From the NCBI GenBank assembly GCA_913057785.1, contig CAJXPD010000070.1, positions 1 through 39,763 of the forward strand: a stretch of 39,763 nt of DNA, read 5' to 3'. Source of the stretch: an uncultured Lewinella sp. GTDB taxonomy: Bacteria > Bacteroidota > Bacteroidia > Chitinophagales > Saprospiraceae. The notes beneath the pieces are model-generated. The model was not told where the DNA came from. It saw nothing but the letters and a program-made list of their open reading frames with translations, and did no database searches. Numbering within the stretch: the stretch's first letter is position 1; every line of letters starts with the position of its first letter. Positions 24,156 through 31,312 of this stretch are shown piece after piece. The position numbers were made by a program, and so were the translations under genes.

Positions 24156-25145
24156 ATGTTATACGACAATCACGGTAGGCTTATTAATTACGTTCGACTT
24201 GCGGTAACAGACCGTTGCAACTTACGGTGTTTCTACTGCATGCCCGAGGAAGGGATAGATTACATTCCTAGGAAGGAGTTACTCTCCTATGAAGAGATGG
24301 AACGTGTCATTGCACTGCTGGCAAGTATGGGGATTTCAAAATTACGCATCACCGGAGGAGAACCTTTTGTACGGAAAGGTATGCTGGAATTCATGCAACG
24401 CTTAAGTGATATAGAGGGGATTGAACAGATGCACTTGACAACCAATGGCACATTGACCAAAGGGATGGTTCCAGATCTCAAACGAATAGGATTCAAGTCT
24501 ATCAATTTGAGTATGGATACCCTTGATAAGGAGCGGTTTTTCCAGATTACACGACGGGACTACTTTGATACGGTATGGCAAACTTTTGAGGAGCTCGTAG
24601 AGGGAGGAATTACCACCAAGATCAATGCCGTGGTAATGGAAGGCAAGAACATTGACGACCTTATTCCGATGGCTGAGCTAACCAAAAAGTATCCGGTCAA
24701 CGTTCGTTTCATTGAAGAAATGCCATTCAACGGAGAGGGTAGCCATTACCCTACTTTAGAATGGAATTCTCGCAAGATTGTATCCTATCTTAAAGATCAT
24801 TATCCCGACCTGGAAAAGATTCCTGATCCTAAACATTCCACTTCAGCAAATTATAAGGTTCCTGGTTATCAAGGTTCTATTGGAGTGATTGCTGCCTTTA
24901 GTAGATCCTTCTGTGGGTCTTGTAATCGCATTCGTTTGACTCCACAAGGTATGTTGAAAACCTGCCTGTACGACAATGGGGTATTTAATATAAAGGACTT
25001 CATTCGAAATGGGGCTACTGACGAAGAACTTAAAGGAGCCTTCTTATCAGCGCTGGGCAATCGCGCCAAAGATGGTTTTGAGGCAGAACGGCGGCGAGGT
25101 TTTGATCGCCCTGTCACAGAATCCATGTCCACCATCGGGGGATAA
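24156..25145 (+). CDS. moaA: GTP 3',8-cyclase MoaA
   Basis: Radical SAM enzyme of the first step in molybdenum cofactor synthesis, turning GTP into 3',8-cyclo-GTP. 329 residues, normal length. N-terminal SAM cluster CNLRCFYC (C21, C25, C28), GGEP (67-70), C-terminal cluster CGSCNRIRLTPQGMLKTC (C253, C256, C270), and the essential double-glycine tail STIGG. Second of a visible Moco pair with moeA 33 nt downstream; the other steps (moaC, moaD/E, mog) are not in the window. A 9-bp inverted repeat lies directly in front of the gene. Confidence 0.97.
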   Translation: MLYDNHGRLINYVRLAVTDRCNLRCFYCMPEEGIDYIPRKELLSYEEMERVIALLASMGISKLRITGGEPFVRKGMLEFMQRLSDIEGIEQMHLTTNGTLTKGMVPDLKRIGFKSINLSMDTLDKERFFQITRRDYFDTVWQTFEELVEGGITTKINAVVMEGKNIDDLIPMAELTKKYPVNVRFIEEMPFNGEGSHYPTLEWNSRKIVSYLKDHYPDLEKIPDPKHSTSANYKVPGYQGSIGVIAAFSRSFCGSCNRIRLTPQGMLKTCLYDNGVFNIKDFIRNGATDEELKGAFLSALGNRAKDGFEAERRRGFDRPVTESMSTIGG

Positions 25146-25178
25146 ATCTTCACTGGAAAAAGGATCAAAAAGCAATTA

Positions 25179-26375
25179 ATGATAAGTGTAAAAGAAGCGA
25201 CGGAGATTATTTTACAGCATAGCGTTGACTATGGTGTAGAAGAAGTACCATTGGTAGAAGCTATCGGCCGAATCTTGCGAGAAGATCTCATTGCAGATCG
25301 AGATTTTCCACCCTATGACCGGGTGACGATGGATGGGATTGCCATAAAGTATGCCTCCTATGCGCAAGGACAGCGGCAGTTTCCCATTGAAAAGGTGATA
25401 GCGGCAGGGGACCCTGAGGGCGAACTAAAGGAGCAAAATAACTGCGTTGAGATCATGACGGGGGCCGTTCTTCCCAAGGGCGCGGATATTGTGATACGCT
25501 ACGAAGATTTAGAAATCAAGGATGGAGTAGCGACGGTCACGACGGAGGCCATTAAAGCCAGCCAAAATGTGCATCGAAAAGGAACCGATCGACCTGTTGG
25601 GGGTAGGATCGTAAGCGAGGGGCAATTGATTTCCCCGGGAGAAGTTGGGGTAGCAGCAACGGTTGGAAAAGCCAAACTACGCGTGGCGAAACTGCCAAAG
25701 ACTGCCATTATTTCCACAGGAGATGAGCTGGTAGATGTTTTTGAGCAGCCCCTACCTCACCAGATTCGACGTTCTAATGTTTACAGATTGCGCGCTTCCT
25801 TAAAGCCTTATCATATGGAAGCCGATGCTTATCATTTGATAGACGACCAAGCTGTCATAGAGCAGAAACTGGGTCAATTACTAGAGGAGTATGACATTCT
25901 GATGCTTAGCGGTGGCGTATCTAAAGGGAAGTTTGACTTTATCCCAGCTGCACTTGAGGCACTTGGCGTGAAGAAGTTGTTTCACAAAATCAAACAACGC
26001 CCAGGCAAACCTTTTTGGTTTGGTAAAGCACCCAATGGCACTTTGGTATTTGCCCTGCCCGGGAATCCCGTTTCCTCCTTTATGTGTACCCAGCGTTATT
26101 TCTTTCCTTGGTTAAGAAGCAGTTTGGGATTAGATCCATTTAAAATCCCTACCGCTCGCCTGGAGAAAAGTGTGACTTTCACTCCAGATCTTACTTACCT
26201 TTGTCAGGTTGCAGTGAGTTACGATCAGGAAGGGCGGGTGCTAGCTACCCCGGTAGAGGGGCATGGATCAGGCGATCTCGCTAATCTCGTTGATGCGGAT
26301 GCTTTTATGGAATTACCACAAGGGCGCGATGTGTTTGAAGCGGGAGAATGTCATCCGATTTTCTTTTATCGATAG
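25179..26375 (+). CDS. moeA: Molybdopterin molybdenumtransferase MoeA
   Basis: 398 residues; inserts molybdenum into adenylated molybdopterin, the last step of Moco synthesis. Family motifs: DRDFPPYDRVTMDGIAI (59-75 approx.), MTGAVLPKGADIVIRYED (residues about 93-110), the MoaB/Mog-like core IISTGDEL, RRSNVY, LSGGVSKGKFDFIP and KQRPGKPFWFG, and PGNPVSSF. Soluble. Co-directional with moaA (33 nt) and followed after 48 nt by a DUF6090 gene. No defect seen. Confidence 0.95.
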   Translation: MISVKEATEIILQHSVDYGVEEVPLVEAIGRILREDLIADRDFPPYDRVTMDGIAIKYASYAQGQRQFPIEKVIAAGDPEGELKEQNNCVEIMTGAVLPKGADIVIRYEDLEIKDGVATVTTEAIKASQNVHRKGTDRPVGGRIVSEGQLISPGEVGVAATVGKAKLRVAKLPKTAIISTGDELVDVFEQPLPHQIRRSNVYRLRASLKPYHMEADAYHLIDDQAVIEQKLGQLLEEYDILMLSGGVSKGKFDFIPAALEALGVKKLFHKIKQRPGKPFWFGKAPNGTLVFALPGNPVSSFMCTQRYFFPWLRSSLGLDPFKIPTARLEKSVTFTPDLTYLCQVAVSYDQEGRVLATPVEGHGSGDLANLVDADAFMELPQGRDVFEAGECHPIFFYR

Positions 26376-26423
26376 TGTCTTTCCTGCTGAAAAGCAGCTT
26401 TCTCTGACCTATACCCAAATTTC

Positions 26424-27161
26424 ATGTCTAAGCTATTCAGAAGAATTAGAATGGATCAAATCGGTGGTAACCGAGTTACCAAGTATCTCCTTTATGCCAT
26501 CGGTGAAATTGTCTTGCTGGTAATCGGTATTATGATTGCCGTGCAGATCAATAATTGGAATGAGGTCAAACAACAAAAACAGTTAGAGTTACAGACATTA
26601 AAGGAGATTCGTGGAAGTATAGAAACGAATCTGATGGAGATGAAAACCTTATCTGCGCAGCATACGGTTCAAGTTGGCGATTTCAAGGATTTAGTAAGGC
26701 ATATGGACGAGGATCTTCCCTATCACGACTCCTTAGAGACAAAAATGGCCGCTATATTTGGTTGGTATACACCACTCTTTGACTACGCACCTTACGAGAC
26801 GCTAAAGACAAGAGGGGTAGAACTTATCAGTAACGATACGATCAAAAGAAACATCATTGCTGTTTATGAAAAAGTGATCTACCGGATTTCTGAGGGGCTG
26901 GAAAAATTTGAAAGCGGTAATAGCACGTCGGTTGTTTTACCCTACTTTTCCAAACATTTTGAAATGTATAGTACGAGCCCTGCCAAGGTTAGAGCCAACG
27001 ATTATGAGCGTATAAAGACAGATCCAGAATATCGAAACATCCTCCAATTACTAATAGGGATACGCACCTTTGGCGTGAATTTGTCTAATGCTTCAGCCCA
27101 AGGGCTGGAAGCAGTGCTTCAACTGCTAGATAAGGAAATCGACCGCCAATCTTCTAAATAG
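26424..27161 (+). CDS. DUF6090 family protein
   Basis: 245 residues. The N-terminus is diagnostic: basic SKLFRRIRMDQIGGNRV, then the single membrane helix YAIGEIVLLVIGIMIAVQINNWNE, the core of DUF6090 (residues about 19-46), followed by a helical soluble domain predicted to face the periplasm. This family is abundant in Bacteroidota and its function is unknown. It starts 48 nt after moeA and could be read from the same transcript, but nothing ties it to molybdenum metabolism. Confidence 0.88.
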   Translation: MSKLFRRIRMDQIGGNRVTKYLLYAIGEIVLLVIGIMIAVQINNWNEVKQQKQLELQTLKEIRGSIETNLMEMKTLSAQHTVQVGDFKDLVRHMDEDLPYHDSLETKMAAIFGWYTPLFDYAPYETLKTRGVELISNDTIKRNIIAVYEKVIYRISEGLEKFESGNSTSVVLPYFSKHFEMYSTSPAKVRANDYERIKTDPEYRNILQLLIGIRTFGVNLSNASAQGLEAVLQLLDKEIDRQSSK

Positions 27162-27279
27162 CGAATGGTCCAACAAATTAGGTGTTTGCCTTTTACTCTA
27201 CTATTCTGCGTTTATTATTTTTCTGGTTTTTAGCTATCTTCATTAGCGTTACCCATTCTGGTACCTCTAAATGTTTGAT

Positions 27280-28890
27280 ATGAAGAAGTTGTTTTTTCTT
27301 CTTTTATGTTTAGCTGCCTGCACAGGACCCAAGCCGGAACTTGAAAACACCTCTCTTTCTGGAGATGTTGCTTCGGCCCACCCTTTGGCAACGAAAGCGG
27401 GACGTGATATCCTGGCTGCGGGGGGGAATGCGTTTGACGCTGCAATCGCAGTAGCAGCTACACTCAATGTGGTAGAACCTATGATGTCGGGCTTAGGAGG
27501 ATACGGAACTATTTTAACCTATGAAGCCCAAAGTGAAGAAATTCGCTTTCTCAACGCTAGTGGGCGTTTTCCGGCCGCTACCAATACGGACCTCATGCGA
27601 GAGCCCACGGTCAACTTTAAGCAAAACCGTGTGGGACCAAAGTCCATTTCCACTCCGGGCAACTTAAACGCCTGGAAAGCGATGCATGAACAATATGGTA
27701 AACTAGCCTGGCGGGATCTATTTAAGAGTGCCATCATACATGCTGAAGAAGGTTTTATCATTGGAAACTTCACTGAACGAATGATTGCGTTTGCCTTTGA
27801 CGACTTCTCTGATCACACTAAAACTTTTTACGGTAAAGATGGGAAACCACTACGAGCGGGAGATAAGCTGATCCAGGCAGACCTGGCCAGAACCTTTCGT
27901 TTGATCGGTGAAGAAGGGCCCAACCCTTTTTATCAAGGAGAATTGGCGAAAAAGATAGATTTGACGATGCAAGAAATGGAGAGTTTTCTCTCCCTCGAAG
28001 ATTTGAAAAGTAATGAGGCAGAATGGTGGGAACCACTAGCAATGGACTATCGAGGCTATCAAGTTTTTACCGCTTCTTTACCAGCTAATTCCTTTGCTGC
28101 CTTTGTTAATATGGGACTTATGCAGCAATGGCCTGCGGACAGTTTAAAGCACAACTCTGTCCAATACCTACATCTTTTCGCGGAAATGACTAAGGAATCT
28201 TACAAAGCTCGCCTTGCACATTCTTTTGACCCCGACGTGACTACTGCTCCTCTTGACAGCTTGTTCTCACCTGCAGTGATGAGGCAGATGGCAGCGGCTA
28301 TTGATACCGAAGAAGCCTCCACCTTTGAACTGCCATTTGCAGAAGAGAGTCAACATACGACTCATTTTGTAGTAGCGGATCAATGGGGCAATATAGTCAG
28401 TGCTACACAGACTTTAGGTAATGTTTTTGGCAGTCGGGTGATGCCAGAGGGAACGGGAGTCTGGCTAAATAACTCGATGGCCTATTCTACTTTTGAGCCC
28501 AAAGGTAATCCGATGGATGCCTATCCTGGGCGACACAAACTTTCAGGAGATTGCCCAATTATCATTTTAAAAGATGGAAAGCCATGGGCAGCATTGGGGT
28601 CCCCTGGCGGCCATACCATTACCCAAAACGTTCCGCAAATCATCTTCAATCTGATTGATTTTGATATGAGTATGCAGGAAGCAATTGATCAACCGAAGAT
28701 CTCTTTTGCAGAACCTAATGTCATTTTGGTGGACGAACATCTACCTGAAAACATATTGGAAGCATTAACGAGTAAGGGGCATCAACTAATCAGTAGAAGT
28801 ATTGGTAATGCACATGGTATTAAAATTATTCGTGACCAAAGTGGAGCCATCACTTCTTTTGAATTAGGGGAAGATCAAAGAAGAAAGTAA
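27280..28890 (+). CDS. ggt: Gamma-glutamyltransferase, lipoprotein
   Basis: 536 residues from ATG 27280, giving a short lipoprotein signal with Cys14 (LCLAAC); an in-frame ATG at 27271 is the alternative. N-terminal nucleophile hydrolase: GGNAFDAAIAVAATLNVVEP and the GLGGYG stretch are typical, and the self-cleavage/catalytic Thr lies in QHTTHFVV (Thr360 of this numbering). Oxyanion and substrate motifs follow as LGSPGG and NNSMAYSTFEP. The enzyme cleaves gamma-glutamyl bonds of glutathione and related peptides in the periplasm. The residue before the pocket reads SGRFPAA rather than the commoner RE.AP, a mild deviation. Stands alone. Confidence 0.93.
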   Translation: MKKLFFLLLCLAACTGPKPELENTSLSGDVASAHPLATKAGRDILAAGGNAFDAAIAVAATLNVVEPMMSGLGGYGTILTYEAQSEEIRFLNASGRFPAATNTDLMREPTVNFKQNRVGPKSISTPGNLNAWKAMHEQYGKLAWRDLFKSAIIHAEEGFIIGNFTERMIAFAFDDFSDHTKTFYGKDGKPLRAGDKLIQADLARTFRLIGEEGPNPFYQGELAKKIDLTMQEMESFLSLEDLKSNEAEWWEPLAMDYRGYQVFTASLPANSFAAFVNMGLMQQWPADSLKHNSVQYLHLFAEMTKESYKARLAHSFDPDVTTAPLDSLFSPAVMRQMAAAIDTEEASTFELPFAEESQHTTHFVVADQWGNIVSATQTLGNVFGSRVMPEGTGVWLNNSMAYSTFEPKGNPMDAYPGRHKLSGDCPIIILKDGKPWAALGSPGGHTITQNVPQIIFNLIDFDMSMQEAIDQPKISFAEPNVILVDEHLPENILEALTSKGHQLISRSIGNAHGIKIIRDQSGAITSFELGEDQRRK

Positions 28891-29205
28891 TAACTCGAGG
28901 CTTAATCCGCTGCATGTAACACCGTGCCCTCCTCGACAAAACTTGAGAAGTTTGCATACAAGTCACCTTCAGTACCTATGGGTAATTTATGGTGGCCACT
29001 TTTTCGATATACCTGCGTTGCGTACCGGTCAGACTCGCCTTAATAGCTAAGGGTATTAGGCTCCGTTGCGCCTTGATCCATGAAAAAATGAACTCGACCA
29101 AAAAAGTAATCTAAATCTGTTCTTTTACTTATGTTCTGTGTCCTACATATACTATTGTTTTGTTAAGTAATCTATATCTTAGGACGAACAAATGACCTCC
29201 ATTAC
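28891..29205. other. 315-nt intergenic region with an ordered minus-strand frame and a direct repeat
   Basis: On the minus strand an ATG at 29081-29079 begins MDQGATEPNTLSY, meets TAA (29042-29040), then reads 45 open codons (starting GESDRYATQVYRKSGHHK, ending EEGTVLHAAD) to TAA at 28904-28902. It looks too ordered for random spacer and may be a dispersed Bacteroidota repeat or a broken small gene. The remainder holds the promoter side of the esterase gene and a 15-bp direct repeat. Confidence 0.35.
29104..29179 (+). repeat. Near-perfect 15-bp direct repeat before the esterase gene
   Basis: AAGTAATCTAAATCT (29104-29118) and AAGTAATCTATATCT (29165-29179) differ at one base and are 61 bp apart. 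The second copy overlaps a TATCTTAG that sits where a -7 element would be, 26 nt before the ATG. Could be paired regulator sites or a duplicated promoter. Confidence 0.55.
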
Positions 29206-30942
29206 ATGAAAGTCTCTACTATTCTACCCCTTGCTGTTTTAATGACAGCAAGCTTGCTGAACAGCTGCACTTCGCCGGAAGCGCATAACCCTGCATTTAG
29301 CATCACCTTACCTGAAAACCTAGGGGATACCACTTTTGATGGCCGTCTACTTTTATTATTGTCAACCAACGACGAAAATGAACCGCGTTTTCAGATTTCT
29401 GATGGCCTGAAAACACAATTAGTTTTTGGGATGGATGTAGAAGGCTGGGCGCCAGGCCAGACGATTACAGTAGATAATGCTGCTTATGGTTATCCGATTA
29501 AGCAGTTAAAGGATGTGCCTAAAGGAGAATATCGAGTGCAGGCTTTGTTACATAAGTATGAAACCTTTGTCAGAGGCGATGGGCACACCGTTAAAATGCC
29601 GATGGATAGAGGAGAAGGCCAAAAATGGAACCGCGCACCAGGTAATCTTTACAGTGTTCCTGCGAAGGTCAGTTTTGACCCAGCTTCCAGTCAAGGATTA
29701 GCGGCAGAATTGACAGAGGAAATTCCTCCAATTCAAGAGCCAGAAGACACGAAATATATCAAGCATATCAAAATTAAGAGCAAACTGCTCAGCGAGTTTT
29801 GGGGTAGGGATATGCATTTGGGGGCACATGTATTGCTACCAGAAGGTTGGGAGGAGCATCCTAATGTAAAGTATCCTTTAGCCATTATGCATGGTCACTT
29901 TCCTTCCGATTTTAGCGGTTTTCGAACTACACCGCCGGATACCACTCAACCTTGTGTATACAGTGCTCGCTTTGATGTAGATTGTTACAATAGAGTGGTA
30001 CAGCAGGAAGCCTATGACTTCTACAAAATGTGGACAGGGCCTAATTTCCCACGCATGATCGCCATCGTTATCCAACATGCAAACCCGTTTTATGACGATT
30101 CCTATGCGGTCAATTCTGAGAATCTAGGGCCGTACGGAGATGCCATCACTTATGAGTTGATACCGCATATCGAAGAGCAATTCAGGGGAATTGGAGAGGG
30201 CTGGGCCCGCTTTACCTACGGTGGTTCCACCGGTGGTTGGGAGGCACTTGCTGTGCAGGTGATGTACCCAGATGAATACAATGGCTGTTATGCAGCCTGC
30301 CCAGACCCCATTGACTTTCGGGCCTACTGCTTAGTTAATCTCTATGAAAATGAAAATGCCTATTACCTTGACAGCGATTTCAAGGAAAGACTACGACCAG
30401 GTCACAGAGACTACCTAGGTTTTGTAGATGCGGCCTTAATAGATATGAACCTGAAGGAGCTTGCGCTGGGAACTAAGAGTCGTTCTGGACAACAATTCGA
30501 TATATGGGAGGCGGTCTACAGTCCCGTTGGAGATGACGGATATCCCAAGCGAATTTGGGACAAGGAGACAGGTGTAATTGATAAGGAAGTGGCCAACTAT
30601 TGGAAGGAAAACTACGATCTAGCCTACATTATGAAAAGGGACTGGGCTACGCTAGGGCCAAAATTGAAGGGTAAAGTGAAAATCTACTGTGGAGATATGG
30701 ATAATTACTATTTAAATAATGCCGTATATCTAGCGGAGGAATTCCTAGAATCCACTACAGACCCCTATTATGATGGAGAGGTAGACTACGGGGATCGAGC
30801 TGAACATTGCTGGAATGGCGACCATAGTCAACCCAACCATATTTCTCGGCTTCGCTATCATCGCATGTTCATCCAAAGGTGGGCAAAGGAAGTGGCAAGC
30901 CGCTCGCCAGCAGGGGCTGATCTCCGAAGTTGGCGCTATTAA
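29206..30942 (+). CDS. Esterase-fold (alpha/beta hydrolase) lipoprotein
   Basis: 578 residues with a lipoprotein signal (SLLNSC, Cys21). After an N-terminal beta-rich domain (about 30-170) comes an alpha/beta hydrolase of the esterase D/putative-esterase type: strand YPLAIMHGHFP, nucleophile elbow YGGSTGGWEALA (Ser341), acid candidate in YCGDMDNYYLN, and His in NGDHSQPNH near the end. Many cysteines and acidic residues fit an extracytoplasmic enzyme. The substrate is unknown; relatives release acyl groups from sugars or siderophores. Transcribed alone between two repeat-like intergenic regions. Confidence 0.85.
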   Translation: MKVSTILPLAVLMTASLLNSCTSPEAHNPAFSITLPENLGDTTFDGRLLLLLSTNDENEPRFQISDGLKTQLVFGMDVEGWAPGQTITVDNAAYGYPIKQLKDVPKGEYRVQALLHKYETFVRGDGHTVKMPMDRGEGQKWNRAPGNLYSVPAKVSFDPASSQGLAAELTEEIPPIQEPEDTKYIKHIKIKSKLLSEFWGRDMHLGAHVLLPEGWEEHPNVKYPLAIMHGHFPSDFSGFRTTPPDTTQPCVYSARFDVDCYNRVVQQEAYDFYKMWTGPNFPRMIAIVIQHANPFYDDSYAVNSENLGPYGDAITYELIPHIEEQFRGIGEGWARFTYGGSTGGWEALAVQVMYPDEYNGCYAACPDPIDFRAYCLVNLYENENAYYLDSDFKERLRPGHRDYLGFVDAALIDMNLKELALGTKSRSGQQFDIWEAVYSPVGDDGYPKRIWDKETGVIDKEVANYWKENYDLAYIMKRDWATLGPKLKGKVKIYCGDMDNYYLNNAVYLAEEFLESTTDPYYDGEVDYGDRAEHCWNGDHSQPNHISRLRYHRMFIQRWAKEVASRSPAGADLRSWRY

Positions 30943-31017
30943 TAGCTAGCAGGGTTTTGTCCGAGGTTGTAGCAGATTTTTATCTATCTGGTATTAAAAG
31001 CAACAAGTATTGGCCTT

Positions 31018-31100
31018 ATTCATTTTAGCTGGAGGTTCGTCCCAAATTCGTTAAGAACAGTTCAGGAGTTGGGACGAACCTCCAGCGTATAAAAATGAAT
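31018..31100. repeat. Long inverted repeat (palindromic element)
   Basis: GCTGGAGGTTCGTCCCAA (31028-31045) and TTGGGACGAACCTCCAGC (31069-31086) are perfect 18-bp arms around a 23-nt centre. Beyond them ATTCATTTTA (31018-31027) and the reverse-complementary TATAAAAATGAAT (31088-31100) extend the match imperfectly. No T-run terminator tail on either strand. It lies in the 370-nt gap between the esterase and the receptor gene. A dispersed palindromic repeat or a mini-transposon-like end pair is likely; a very stable RNA hairpin would form if transcribed. Confidence 0.8.
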
Positions 31101-31116
31101 CCAGCCTTGAGTTTTG

Positions 31117-31140
31117 CTTCTTTGTGTCAAGACAAAGAAG
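31117..31140. repeat. Second palindrome, resembling a recurrent Bacteroidota intergenic motif
   Basis: CTTCTTTGT (31117-31125) and ACAAAGAAG (31132-31140) pair around GTCAAG; on the minus strand the context reads TTGACACAAAGAAGCAAAA. I recall very similar strings recurring between genes in many Bacteroidota genomes. Followed by GTTGCCGCAGG. No gene was found from here to 31230. Confidence 0.5.
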
Positions 31141-31233
31141 TTGCCGCAGGCAGATTAAATAGAAGATTTGGTGAGCTTTATGGGAGCGCATCTGAGTTCA
31201 ATACGTGTATTTGGTCCTAAAGAGAATTTCCTT

Positions 31234-31252
31234 TTAACCTAAATTAACCTAA
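31234..31252 (+). promoter_or_regulatory. Tandem TTAACCTAA sites before the receptor gene
   Basis: Two copies of TTAACCTAA at 31234-31242 and 31244-31252, spaced by 10 bp, one helical turn, lie 40-58 nt upstream of the -7 element at 31292. They could bind a dimeric or tandem regulator on one face of the DNA. Confidence 0.4.
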
Positions 31253-31291
31253 TATCAAGAGTAATTAACTGCTTTCCTTTTTCATGGAGCC

Positions 31292-31299
31292 TACTTTTG
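31292..31299 (+). promoter_or_regulatory. -7 promoter element (TACTTTTG) of the receptor gene
   Basis: Exact TAnnTTTG match 13 nt before ATG 31313 (25 nt before ATG 31325). No clear -33 element. The short distance makes the second ATG slightly more likely as the real start. Confidence 0.5.
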
Positions 31300-31312
31300 T
31301 ACCGAGCAAAAT

